Shown one piece after another: positions 1 to 8,231 of a stretch of DNA of 64,000 nt. Numbering within the stretch: position 1 is the first letter of the stretch; each line of letters opens with the position of its first letter. The notes under the pieces are model-generated. The model did no database searches and had not been told where the DNA came from. It was given only the letters and a program-made list of their open reading frames with translations. Location: NCBI GenBank assembly GCA_026954325.1, contig JAIXKK010000217.1, positions 1-64,000 of the forward strand, given 5' to 3'. Position numbers and translations under genes: made by a program. The DNA comes from Bryobacterales bacterium. GTDB taxonomy: Bacteria > Acidobacteriota > Terriglobia > Bryobacterales > Bryobacteraceae.

Positions 1-791
1 ATCCTTATGTCATTACCGTAGGCGCCATGAACGCGAGAGGGACCGTGCCGCGAGCCGATGATTCGATTGCCAGCTTCAGCTCCAAGGGACCCACCGCATT
101 TGACCACGTGGTCAAACCGGACATTGTGGCGCCCGGTAACAACGTTGTCTCCGTGATGGCGCCCAACAGCACACTCGCCGCGACGTATCCGAGGACTCTG
201 GTCAACAACTCGTATTACATCGTGGGCGGGAGTGGAAAGTCTACTAACTATCTGAGACTCAGCGGGACCAGCATGGCGACCCCCGTGGTCAGCGGCGCGG
301 CGGCGCTCCTGCTCCAGAAGGACCCGTCCCTGACCCCCGATCAAGTGAAGGCGCGGCTGATGAAGACAGCAGTCAAGGCCCTGAACCTGTATACGCAGGG
401 AGTCGACGCCTACACATTTGAAGCCTTCAACAACCAGGCGGATATCTTCACCGTGGGGGCGGGGTATCTTGACATTCCCTCCGCCCTTGCCAACACCGAC
501 AAGGTCTCCTTGCCCGCTCTCTCGCCGGCTGTCTCCTACAACCCGGTGTCAAGAAAAGTGACTCTGCTCCGTAACTCCTCGGTGGTCTGGGGTGACTCCG
601 TTGTATGGGGCGACTCCCTCGTTTGGGGAAGCTTCGTGTTCAACGGCGTCCTCAGCGGGAACTCCGTGGTGTGGGGTGACTCGGTGGTGTGGGGCGATTC
701 GTTAGCCACGGGCTTCAGCGTGGTGTGGGGTGACGCAACCACCCTGGCGATGTCCATACAGGCCCTGGCCGCGGACGACGGAGACCAGTAG
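1..791 (+). CDS. S8 family (subtilisin-like) serine peptidase, C-terminal part
   Basis: The frame is open from the window edge, so the N-terminus, with the catalytic Asp and His, lies outside. Visible features are the substrate-binding strand YVITVGAMN, a SSKGPT segment, and the catalytic serine motif SGTSMATP about 80 residues after the first internal Met at 27. The C-terminal third is not peptidase; it is built from VVWGDS-type hexapeptides, a tail I associate with Acidobacteria subtilases. These enzymes are exported endopeptidases. The next plus-strand gene starts 29 bases downstream but looks unrelated. The family call is firm; the substrate is unknown. Confidence 0.92.
   Translation, partial: PYVITVGAMNARGTVPRADDSIASFSSKGPTAFDHVVKPDIVAPGNNVVSVMAPNSTLAATYPRTLVNNSYYIVGGSGKSTNYLRLSGTSMATPVVSGAAALLLQKDPSLTPDQVKARLMKTAVKALNLYTQGVDAYTFEAFNNQADIFTVGAGYLDIPSALANTDKVSLPALSPAVSYNPVSRKVTLLRNSSVVWGDSVVWGDSLVWGSFVFNGVLSGNSVVWGDSVVWGDSLATGFSVVWGDATTLAMSIQALAADDGDQ
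579..737 (+). repeat. In-frame VVWGDS hexapeptide repeat tract in the S8 peptidase
   Basis: The C-terminus contains about seven copies or near-copies of [SN]-[VL]-VWG-[DS]: VVWGDS VVWGDS LVWGS, an interruption, VVWGDS VVWGDS, a second interruption, then VVWGDA. At DNA level the unit is an 18-base imperfect repeat (roughly gtg gtg tgg ggt gac tcg). Synonymous differences between units suggest selection on the peptide rather than recent slippage. The role is unknown; a cell-surface or self-associating beta tail is possible. Confidence 0.85.
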
Positions 792-820
792 CCTGATTCC
801 ACATCGGGTGAAATACTTCC

Positions 821-1600
821 ATGCCCAGGAACGCCAGAATTTACATCGCCTGCGTCGCCGTGCTCGGGTTGGGGCTGCTGGTCCTCTCCCTGGCCACGGG
901 ATGGGAATCGCAGGACGCGGTGCGGTACACCGTCTACGTAGGACTTGCCTTGATCGCATCTACCTGGAAAGTGAGGCTGCCCGGAATGCAGGGAACGATG
1001 TCGGCGAACTTCCTTCTCATTCTCATTGGGGTAGCGGAACTCAGCATGGATGAGACGCTGGCGATGGCGTCACTGGCGGCTGTCGTCCAGTGCCTTTGGA
1101 GAGCGGCAAAGCGGCCGGCGCCGGTTCAGATCTTGTTCAATGCAGGCGCCATATGCTTGAGCGTCTATGCAAGCTACCAGATCGCGCATCTCTTTTCCGC
1201 CGCGCCGCGCGCGCCCGTCTATCTGGCGCTCGCCGCGGCCGTGTTCTTCATCATCAATACGGGGCTCGTCTCCCAGGTGTTGGCCCTGCTGAACGGCAAA
1301 CGGCTGCTCGACGTGTGGAGGAACTGCCATCTCTGGACCTTTCCCTACTATCTGGCCGGCGCCGGGATCACGGCGGTGATATGCGCCGCCGACCGCACCA
1401 TGGGCTGGAAGCAGTCGCTGCTGCCGCTTGGGTTGATGTACCTGCTCTACACTTACTACCGGACTTACATGAGCGAACATCTGGCGGTGCTTACCAACTC
1501 CAGCGCCGTGGCGGGGCTCGGCAATGCTATCGGAGCGTTGGCCGCGCGCGTCGCGGAGGCAGGCCCGGAAAGCAGCGCTCCGAAGCCGGCTTCATCCTGA
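821..1600 (+). CDS. Stand-alone MASE-like integral membrane sensor domain protein
   Basis: A 259-residue protein made almost entirely of hydrophobic helices (about seven) with a short polar tail. It is clearly homologous to the first 230 residues of the HD-GYP protein at 6471-8231. Shared blocks include WKV-LPGM-GT-SANF, the ETL segment before the next helix, and W-FPYYL-GA. Here the output domain is missing: the protein stops about 30 residues after the last helix. It may be a sensor or antenna that pairs with the HD-GYP protein, or a remnant of a duplicated sensor enzyme. It converges with the ABC-transporter operon, ending 33 bases from it. I do not recognise a named family beyond a MASE-type (membrane-associated sensor) domain. 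Confidence 0.75.
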   Translation: MPRNARIYIACVAVLGLGLLVLSLATGWESQDAVRYTVYVGLALIASTWKVRLPGMQGTMSANFLLILIGVAELSMDETLAMASLAAVVQCLWRAAKRPAPVQILFNAGAICLSVYASYQIAHLFSAAPRAPVYLALAAAVFFIINTGLVSQVLALLNGKRLLDVWRNCHLWTFPYYLAGAGITAVICAADRTMGWKQSLLPLGLMYLLYTYYRTYMSEHLAVLTNSSAVAGLGNAIGALAARVAEAGPESSAPKPASS

Positions 1601-1633
1601 ATTTTCGCTCTCCCGCGCCACGCCCAACATGAC

Positions 1634-2464
1634 TCATTGATCTTGGGCCAGGTACGCGCCACGGGATACGCTTGTGGCGAGAGAAGGAGGTTCCACCGCC
1701 GGCAGCGTAGACAGCAATTGGCGGGTATAGCCGTGCCGGGGAGCCCGGAGAATGCCGGCGACTGACCCTCGTTCTACAATCCCCCCCTCGTGCAGCACCG
1801 CCAGACTATGGCAAAGCGAAACCAGGGCATGGAGGTTGTGCGAGACGAAGAGAATCGCGGTTCCCCATTCGCGGTTGGCATTGCGCAACACCTCGAGCAC
1901 TTCGCGCTCCGTCAGCGGATCGAGCGCGCTGGTGATTTCATCGGCGACAAGCAGGGCGGGTTTGTGCAGCATCGCCATGGCGATCAGGACGCGTTGCGCC
2001 TGCCCCACGCTGATTTCGTCCGGCCGCCGCCGCAGGAAATCCGGCGTCGGGGGAAGACGAAAGCTTTCGAGCAATCGCGCCACGTCCTCCCGCTTCTCGC
2101 GCCAGCAGACCCGGGAGTGCGCTTCCCAGACAAGTTGAAACTGCCGGTCGAGCGTCAGAGCCGGGTTGAGCGCGGCTTGGGCGCTCTGCAGCACCAGCGC
2201 CATCTCGCATCCCCGTACACGCCGCATCTCCCTTTCGGGGATCGTCAACAGATCCCGTCCCCTCAGCCGCAGTTCTCCGCTGACGGCGCCTCCGCGCAGA
2301 TGGAGCAGCCGCATCAGCGCCAGGGCAAGAGAGCTTTTCCCTGACCCGCTCATGCCCGCCAACCCCACCATTTCTCCGTCCTCCACCCGCAAGACCAGGT
2401 CCGGCAGTACAGCCTGTTTGCCGTAGCGTACCGTAATCCTGGCTTCGAGCAGGGGATGACTCAT
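1634..2464 (-). CDS. Oligopeptide-type ABC transporter ATP-binding protein (DppD/OppD-like)
   Basis: A 276-residue nucleotide-binding subunit with Walker A GMSGSGKSS near residue 40, Q-loop LVLQSAQAALNP (typical of Opp/Dpp/Nik ATPases), Walker B LLVADE and H-loop FVSHN. The signature motif is unusual: ISVGQAQR instead of LSGGxxQR. The start ATG at 2464 overlaps the TGA of the binding-protein gene as ATGA, so longer in-frame readings upstream are only shadow. It is the last gene of a four-gene transporter unit. The partner ATPase (OppF/DppF) normally found with this family is absent, so the subunit may act as a homodimer or borrow a partner elsewhere. Confidence 0.85.
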   Translation of the reverse strand: MSHPLLEARITVRYGKQAVLPDLVLRVEDGEMVGLAGMSGSGKSSLALALMRLLHLRGGAVSGELRLRGRDLLTIPEREMRRVRGCEMALVLQSAQAALNPALTLDRQFQLVWEAHSRVCWREKREDVARLLESFRLPPTPDFLRRRPDEISVGQAQRVLIAMAMLHKPALLVADEITSALDPLTEREVLEVLRNANREWGTAILFVSHNLHALVSLCHSLAVLHEGGIVERGSVAGILRAPRHGYTRQLLSTLPAVEPPSLATSVSRGAYLAQDQ

Positions 2465-4086
2465 TGCTTGCCGGCCACCGGCCGCTCCAGATAGAGACGC
2501 TCGGCATTCCACAGAAGACGGGGTTTGAGAGCGCTGGGCTCCGTTCCGCGAACGCTCGCGCCGACAGCCATCAAGGCATACGGGTGTACGAGGTAGATCA
2601 CCGGCGCCTGTTCGTAGACGATCTCCTGGAGCCGGTCGACAGCCCTTTTCCGCTCTTGCGGATCGTAGCTTGCAGCCTGTTGTTTCATCAGACGGTCGAT
2701 ATCGGCCTCCCATGGGGTTGCCGGCTTCGCCTGCCTCGGGTTCCAGGGATGATGAGATGACGAACTGAGCCAGACGTTCATCTGGTCGTTCGGATCGAGG
2801 TCGATACCGGAGAGACTGAGCAGGCAGGCCTCGTAATCGTGCGTATGGTTGAGCCGCTCGATAAGAGCGGGAAAATCGAGGGCCGCCACGTTCACCTTTA
2901 TCCCGAGCTTCGCCAGGTCTTCCTGGAGGAGGGCGGCGATGCGCGCGCGGTTCCGGTTGCCGGAGTTGGTGATCAATGAAAACTCGACGGCATGCCCGCC
3001 GGCATCCAGAAGGCGGTCCTCCCGCCGGCGGAAACCCGCCGCGGCAAGCCGCTTTCGCGCCGATTCGGTATCCTGCCTTGGCGGAGCGAGCCTCGGGTTG
3101 TACCAGAACTTTGCCGCCGGCGAGAACGGGCCGGCCGCCTCCACGGCCAGCCCCCGGAACACCAGCCGGACGATATCCTTTCTCGAGATGGCTTCGGAGA
3201 TGGCGCGCCGGAACGCCCGTGAGCGGAACCAGGCTTTGCGATATTCGGCGATGGGCGCGGCGGGGCTTTGATTGAACCACAGCATTTCGGACTCGAGCGA
3301 TGCTCCGGCATCCACCGCCTCGCCTGGGGCCTGCCGCCGGAGACGGTCAAAGCTATCGGCGTCGAGATTGCTGATCAACTGCAGTTCTCCGCGCCGGAAC
3401 CGCGTCAGTTCGATATCACGGTTCAATTGGATCTCCAGCAAGATGGCGTCGAGATAGGGAAGCCGCGCGCCGGCCGAGTCCACCTTCCAATAGTTCGGGT
3501 TCCGTTCGAGGCGCAGCGACACTCCGCGCCGGTAATGCGCGAGGCGAAAAGGCCCGAGCACGGCCTTCTCCTTGATGGGAGAGCGGGAGGACAAGAGCGG
3601 CGCCTCGTCGAACAGATCCTCGAGCGCCGATACGGGAGAGGCGAATTCGAGCGAGATCTCGAGCGGGTTGGGGCGCTCGAAGCGCTGGATCCTGGCGGCC
3701 GTGCGGAAGATCTCCCCCGCGGGCGAGGCGAGCCCCGGGTCGGCCAACCGCCTGAGCGTGTACTCGACATCGGCCGCGTCGAAGGGCGTTCCGTCGGAGA
3801 ACCGGACGTCCGGGCGCAAGTGAAAAGTGATTCGTTTGCCTGCGTTTCCCACCTTCCAGGCCGAGGCCAGTTCCGGTTCGAGTTGTTGCGTACGGCGGTT
3901 GCGGCGCAAGAGGATCCCGGAGGTGAGGTAGCGAACCACCTCGGAAGGCTCATCGGTGACCATGAGGGGATCGAGCGATTTCGGCTCGCCCCTCAGGCAC
4001 AAACGAAGTTCGCCTCCGCGCGGCGCGGCCGCAAGCAGCGCCACAAAAAAAACCGGCATCAACAGAAGGAGGCGGAATTTTTTCAT
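2461..4086 (-). CDS. Peptide ABC transporter substrate-binding protein (SBP_bac_5)
   Basis: A 541-residue protein with an N-terminal signal peptide (KKFRLLLLMPVFFVALLAAA). It has the family-5 binding-protein features: G-E-P-K-SLDP near residue 35, LEPELASAW, and the ITFHLRPDVRFSDGTPFDAADVEYTL block near residue 90. It binds peptides or similar solutes in the periplasm and hands them to the permeases encoded just upstream. The start ATG at 4086 overlaps the permease stop as ATGA. No lipobox Cys is seen, so it is probably soluble. The substrate cannot be told from sequence. Confidence 0.9.
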   Translation of the reverse strand: MKKFRLLLLMPVFFVALLAAAPRGGELRLCLRGEPKSLDPLMVTDEPSEVVRYLTSGILLRRNRRTQQLEPELASAWKVGNAGKRITFHLRPDVRFSDGTPFDAADVEYTLRRLADPGLASPAGEIFRTAARIQRFERPNPLEISLEFASPVSALEDLFDEAPLLSSRSPIKEKAVLGPFRLAHYRRGVSLRLERNPNYWKVDSAGARLPYLDAILLEIQLNRDIELTRFRRGELQLISNLDADSFDRLRRQAPGEAVDAGASLESEMLWFNQSPAAPIAEYRKAWFRSRAFRRAISEAISRKDIVRLVFRGLAVEAAGPFSPAAKFWYNPRLAPPRQDTESARKRLAAAGFRRREDRLLDAGGHAVEFSLITNSGNRNRARIAALLQEDLAKLGIKVNVAALDFPALIERLNHTHDYEACLLSLSGIDLDPNDQMNVWLSSSSHHPWNPRQAKPATPWEADIDRLMKQQAASYDPQERKRAVDRLQEIVYEQAPVIYLVHPYALMAVGASVRGTEPSALKPRLLWNAERLYLERPVAGKQ

Positions 4087-4889
4087 GCTATCCTCCGCGA
4101 GCGGCCGAACAATTCATGCATCGCCAGCAGGCTCAGCAACACCAACACGGCGGGAGCAATGAGCCATGGAGATTCCGCCACGGCGCCGGGACTTGTCAGG
4201 CCGGCGAGGAGGTTCCCCCACGATGGAAGCGGTTCGGAAACCCCCAGCCCAAGCATTCCCAGATTGGCTTCTCCGAGCAGAAACGCCGGCAGCGCGAGCA
4301 GGAATTGCGCCTCGAGTACGGGTGTCAGATTCGGCAGCAGGTGGAAAGCGAGCAGGCGCGGAGGCGAGAGCCCGGCGGCATGAGCTTGCAGGGCAAAGGG
4401 AGAAGCAAGCCGCGCCAGCGCGGAGGCGCGCACCAGCCTGGCGGCCCCGGCCCACCCGAGCAGGCCGAGCAGCAGAAACGTAATGGCCATGGACTCCCAG
4501 GGAGGAGTATTCAAGGGTAACAAGGCGCGCACGGTGAGCAGCAGAAACAACCATGGAATAGAGAGGAACAGGTCGGTAAGGGACATCAGCAGGCGGTCGG
4601 CGCAGCCGCCGCAATAGGCGGCCGTGACCCCTACCGCCGCCGCGATCAGAGTAGCCAGCAGCGCGGCCGCGGCGGCCAGGAGAAGGGATACTCGAGTCCC
4701 ATGCAGCAGCCGGCTCCAGAGGTCTCTGCCCAGATCATCCGACCCCAGCCAGTGGGCGGGTCCGGGAGACTGCCGCGCCTCCTCTCTGTTCTGTTGTTGA
4801 TAGGGCAGCGGGGCAATCCAATCCGCGCCGATTGCCGTAACCAACAACAGGATCAGCAGGACGGCGGCGGCAGAGGACCGGACTTTCAT
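4083..4889 (-). CDS. Peptide ABC transporter permease, DppC/OppC type
   Basis: A 268-residue inner-membrane permease. It shows the DppC-type N-terminal helix followed by a GSDDLGRDLWSRLLHGTRVSL block, about five further helices, and the cytoplasmic EAA loop with the invariant G (ALQAHAAGLSPPRLLAFHLLPN) that docks on the ATPase. The start is placed at ATG 4889, which overlaps the preceding permease's TGA as ATGA; an in-frame extension upstream is shadow of that gene. It works with the permease at 4886-5728. Confidence 0.88.
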   Translation of the reverse strand: MKVRSSAAAVLLILLLVTAIGADWIAPLPYQQQNREEARQSPGPAHWLGSDDLGRDLWSRLLHGTRVSLLLAAAAALLATLIAAAVGVTAAYCGGCADRLLMSLTDLFLSIPWLFLLLTVRALLPLNTPPWESMAITFLLLGLLGWAGAARLVRASALARLASPFALQAHAAGLSPPRLLAFHLLPNLTPVLEAQFLLALPAFLLGEANLGMLGLGVSEPLPSWGNLLAGLTSPGAVAESPWLIAPAVLVLLSLLAMHELFGRSRRIA

Positions 4890-5728
4890 CTTGTCCTCCC
4901 GCCCGCGCTGATGCCGGACAGCATGTTGGCGAAAACGGTGATGCCGGTCATGAGGAGAGTGAGGGGCGCGAGCAGGGCCAGGTCGCGGCCGAGCGTGGCT
5001 TTCCACGCCAGTTGGCCAAGGCCGGGCGAATCACAAATCGCCTCGGCGGGGATCACGGCGCCGAGGGCCATGCGGACGGAGGCTGCCGCCAGAGCCGCCA
5101 GTTCAGGCAATGCCGGCCGGACCAGCGCGTGCTGGAAAATTCCCCGCCCGGAAACACCGTGCGCGCGGGCGTGCAGGACGTGCGGCTGACTTTCCATCGA
5201 GCATAGGATGTTCCGCGCGAAGAGATACAGCCTGGGGAACAGCGCCAGGGCGATGGCCGCCGAAACGGGAGCGCCCGCGAGAAAAGCGGCTGCGGAGACC
5301 AGAGCCGCGGGGACGGCTAACAGAACCGCCGCGAGCAGATCCGGCAAAAGGCGGGCGCGGGGCGCAAGCCAGAGACCCAGCAACACTCCGATGGCCGCGC
5401 CGGTCCAGGCCATTGCGAGGCCACCCGACAGGGAGTGCAGAGTGGCCGGGCCGCGTTCGGCGATGAGGCTCCCTACAGGCGCCTGGAGCGCCGGCGAGTA
5501 TCCGAAATCTCCGTGAAGCATTCTTCGCGGTACCGTGAGCGGGCCGCGGCCACGGTCCGCGCCGAGCCTCGCGAGGGTCGCGTCGCTGAGAGTTGGATCG
5601 GCTTCGCGCTCGTCAATGCCGTAACCGGGCGAAAGCCACACCAGCAGGCTCGCCAGCAATACGCCCGCCGCGACGGTGGCGGACCCTCCGGCAATGCCGC
5701 GCCATGCTCTGCTGACACGCGAGTTCAT
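4886..5728 (-). CDS. Peptide ABC transporter permease, DppB/OppB type
   Basis: A membrane permease of about 280 residues with an N-terminal helix, a periplasmic stretch with GDFGYSPALQAPVGSLI (the DppB-type GDLG..F..PV block), and an EAA loop (HARAHGVSGRGIFQHALVRPALPELAAL). Two ATGs compete. ATG 5734 overlaps the GGDEF gene's stop (ATGA) but touches the GGAGG sequence, while ATG 5728 sits six bases after that GGAGG. I chose 5728 on Shine-Dalgarno spacing. Either way the transporter operon begins directly on the end of the diguanylate-cyclase frame, which suggests co-translation. Confidence 0.85.
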   Translation of the reverse strand: MNSRVSRAWRGIAGGSATVAAGVLLASLLVWLSPGYGIDEREADPTLSDATLARLGADRGRGPLTVPRRMLHGDFGYSPALQAPVGSLIAERGPATLHSLSGGLAMAWTGAAIGVLLGLWLAPRARLLPDLLAAVLLAVPAALVSAAAFLAGAPVSAAIALALFPRLYLFARNILCSMESQPHVLHARAHGVSGRGIFQHALVRPALPELAALAAASVRMALGAVIPAEAICDSPGLGQLAWKATLGRDLALLAPLTLLMTGITVFANMLSGISAGGRTR

Positions 5729-5730
5729 TG

Positions 5731-6426
5731 TCATCCTCCATGGACCCTCGGCAGCGGGGCGGGATTCAGTGTCTGCATCAACTGGATGAGTTCCTTCTGT
5801 ACTCCGGCCTTCCGCACCTGCTTATCCATGTACATGCGGCGGTCGGCTTCCTCGAGCAACTGCTCAGGCTCCCTCCCGTGAACCGGGTATTGCGAGATGC
5901 CCACGCTCATGGAAACACCCTGAATTCCCATTCCGGAAATTGTTTCCTCGACGGCGGCGCGCAAACGCTCGGCAAAGCCATCGGCTTCCTGCGCCGCGGC
6001 GTCGGGCAGCACCACCACAAACTCGTCTCCTCCCATTCGCGCCGCGTAATCCGCGCTCCGGCAATTTCGCTGGAGAGTAGCCGCCACGGCCTGCAGCAGC
6101 CTGTTACCGGCCAGGTGGCCGTGGTTATCGTTGACCGCTTTGAAGCCATCGAGGTCGCAGACCAGGATCGACATCGCTCCTCTTTGTCCCTTGAGCCCCT
6201 CGATAGTGTGCTGGAGGTGGAGAAACAAGCTGCGGGCGTTGGGCAGTCCGGTAAGAAAATCCGTCGTCGCGTCGCCTTCGGCGCGCTGAAACCGGAGGTA
6301 GATCTCGATGGATTGAGCCAGTTTCGAGCTGATGGCCTGGAGAATGCGCAGGTGATCTTTCGAGAAGGCATCTTTCTGCGCGCTGTACAGGCCCAGAGAT
6401 CCCACCACCCCGGAAGCGGTTTGCAG
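5731..6426 (-). CDS. Diguanylate cyclase: GAF end plus GGDEF domain (C-terminal fragment of a frameshifted gene)
   Basis: This frame carries the last helix of a GAF domain (SAQKDAFSKDHLRILQAISSKLAQSIE) and a full GGDEF domain with TDFLTGLPNARSL, D-L-D-G-FK, an intact MGGDEF active site and the inhibitory RxxD site (RSAD) five residues before it. It should synthesise c-di-GMP. It has no start of its own that makes sense: homology runs straight into the preceding frame, and the GAF domain is cut by frame changes at about 6425-6490. The intact gene would encode sensor, HD-GYP, GAF and GGDEF in one chain of about 830 residues. The stop overlaps the permease gene as ATGA. Confidence 0.8.
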   Translation of the reverse strand: MQTASGVVGSLGLYSAQKDAFSKDHLRILQAISSKLAQSIEIYLRFQRAEGDATTDFLTGLPNARSLFLHLQHTIEGLKGQRGAMSILVCDLDGFKAVNDNHGHLAGNRLLQAVAATLQRNCRSADYAARMGGDEFVVVLPDAAAQEADGFAERLRAAVEETISGMGIQGVSMSVGISQYPVHGREPEQLLEEADRRMYMDKQVRKAGVQKELIQLMQTLNPAPLPRVHGG

Positions 6427-6470
6427 GCACAGCCAGCGCTGAACGCATCAGCGTGAACTTGGTTCTGTGT

Positions 6471-8231
6471 TCAGGTAGCCCGGCTCCGCGAGGTGCCGTT
6501 CAAAATCGAGGACTTGTTCTCCACTACCCAACCCGAGAGCCCCTGCCCAATGGGGATTCGAAGAGAGGAGAAAAGGCGGGATTCGTCTCCGATCGCGAAT
6601 TCGCAAGCCACCTCTTTTCCCTCGCGGATGAAGATGGCGAAGCTATCATGCGGCACAAGCCGTTTCAGGCGCACCGCCATCACGGAGAGCGTCTCGTGCA
6701 GGCTGAGCGAGTTCACCAGATCCTGCGCCATCTCGAACAGCGTTTGCGCCTCCTGCCGCGCCTCCGCGATGCGGTCCAGGAACTCTACCGGCCTCTCTTT
6801 CTCCACAACCTGCGGCAGCGGGCGGGATAATTCAAAGCCGGAAGCGGGTTCCATGCCCCGTTCCACTTTCACGTCCGTGCTCAACCGGAACCAGTCCATT
6901 TTCTGCACGCGCGCCTTCGGCTCCCACTCGTGGTAGTGGCCGGCAAGAATGTCCACCACCCGCGGATCGAAGCTTTTGCCGCGCTCCCGCTTGACCACCG
7001 CCATTGCCTCATCGAGCGGCAGGGCGCGCCGGTACTGGCGGTCGCTTGCCAGCGCGTCCAGGCAATCGACCGTGCTCAGAATCCGCGCTGCCATGGGGAT
7101 CTCTTCGCCCTTCAGCCCGTCCGGATATCCCGTGCCATTCCACTTTTCGTGATGGCTGCGAACAATGGGAGCGACAGGGTAGGGAAACTGCACCCGTTCG
7201 AGGATCTCCGCCCCCACAATCGGGTGAATCTTCATCTTTTCGAACTCTTCCGGCGTGAGTTTGCCCGGTTTGGAGATGATGTGCTCGGGAACGGCAAGTT
7301 TGCCGATGTCGTGCAGCAGACTGGCGGCCACCAACGCCTGTTTCGTGTTCTCATCGAGACCAAGCTCCCTTGCGATCTCCAGGCAATAGATCTGCACGCG
7401 CCGCAGATGATCGTGCGTCGTCTGGTCCTTCGCCTCGATGGCCAGCGCCAGCGCCTCAATGGTGCGCAGGTGCAGGGATGCCATCTCTTCCGCATGCTTG
7501 CGCTGTGTTTCCACCTGTTCCTTTTCCGTTTCCAGGCGGGACATATAGAGACTGTAGGAACGGTAGATGAAGTAGATGATGGGTAGAATCACGAGCGTGG
7601 TCTGCCAGCCGAGCAAATAATTCATCAGGCGGAGGGACTCGGCGCAGGCGGCGCCCACAAGATAGTAAGGGAACGACCAGAAGTAGCAGGTGCGCCAGAT
7701 CCCGGCGATGGAGCGCTTCTCGGAAAGCCCGATGACGATGGCGATTGATCCCGTGTTGGCGAGAAAGTAGACAATCGCGGCCAGGCACAGCCGGATTGGC
7801 TCCTGCATCCGGATGGTCTCCAGAACCGGCCAGTAAAATACGGCGTGCGCGCAGACAATGGCGCATGCGCCGCTGGTTACGTTGAAGAGGATCTTTGAAA
7901 TGTTCGTCTTCGTCTTTGTTTTCCAGGTGCACTGAAAGAGGACCGAGACGATGCCCACAACCAGGGTTTCCCCCAGGCCGAGATCGACAATTCCCAGCAG
8001 GACGTATACAAAGTTGGCCGAAATCGTGCCGTGCATCCCCGGGAGCGCTACCTTCCACACGGAAGTGAGCAGGGCCATCATCCCGTAGACGAGGAATTGC
8101 AGCGGATCCCGGGGAGTCCAGTTCGCAAGGCCATAGGAAACCGACAGGCACCCGGATAGGGCAACAATCGCAATGAAGACGCGGGCGGACGCCGGCAGAG
8201 TCTTCGCTTTCTTCACTGGCCCTTGGTCCAT
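6471..8231 (-). CDS. Membrane HD-GYP phosphodiesterase with truncated GAF domain (N-terminal part of a frameshifted gene)
   Basis: A 586-residue product. Residues 15-230 form about seven membrane helices homologous to the protein at 821-1600. Residues 235-255 look like a coiled linker. Residues 255-435 are an HD-GYP domain with LLHDIGKL (HD at 307-308) and HHEKWNGTGYP (360-370), the c-di-GMP phosphodiesterase signature. Residues 490 onward begin a GAF domain (IPIGQGLSGWVVENKSSILNG) that is cut off by a stop at 6471. The missing GAF end and a GGDEF domain continue in other frames down to 5731. ATG 8231 is the only plausible start. The gene is divergent from the sigma-54 activator across a 326-bp gap. 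Confidence 0.85.
   Translation of the reverse strand: MDQGPVKKAKTLPASARVFIAIVALSGCLSVSYGLANWTPRDPLQFLVYGMMALLTSVWKVALPGMHGTISANFVYVLLGIVDLGLGETLVVGIVSVLFQCTWKTKTKTNISKILFNVTSGACAIVCAHAVFYWPVLETIRMQEPIRLCLAAIVYFLANTGSIAIVIGLSEKRSIAGIWRTCYFWSFPYYLVGAACAESLRLMNYLLGWQTTLVILPIIYFIYRSYSLYMSRLETEKEQVETQRKHAEEMASLHLRTIEALALAIEAKDQTTHDHLRRVQIYCLEIARELGLDENTKQALVAASLLHDIGKLAVPEHIISKPGKLTPEEFEKMKIHPIVGAEILERVQFPYPVAPIVRSHHEKWNGTGYPDGLKGEEIPMAARILSTVDCLDALASDRQYRRALPLDEAMAVVKRERGKSFDPRVVDILAGHYHEWEPKARVQKMDWFRLSTDVKVERGMEPASGFELSRPLPQVVEKERPVEFLDRIAEARQEAQTLFEMAQDLVNSLSLHETLSVMAVRLKRLVPHDSFAIFIREGKEVACEFAIGDESRLFSSLRIPIGQGLSGWVVENKSSILNGTSRSRAT

Noticed and set aside
579..737. The repeats at the end of the S8 gene as a CRISPR or minisatellite
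   Set aside because: They are in frame, 18 bases per unit, without spacers of constant length, and encode a known peptide repeat.
1582..1593. GAAGCCGGCTTC as a terminator between the membrane protein and the ABC operon
   Set aside because: It lies inside the coding sequence, has no loop and no proper T-tract.
2465..3280. A 272-codon N-terminal extension of the ABC ATPase frame
   Set aside because: It overlaps the binding-protein gene in another frame and is Arg/Pro-rich; the ATGA overlap at 2464 gives a natural start.
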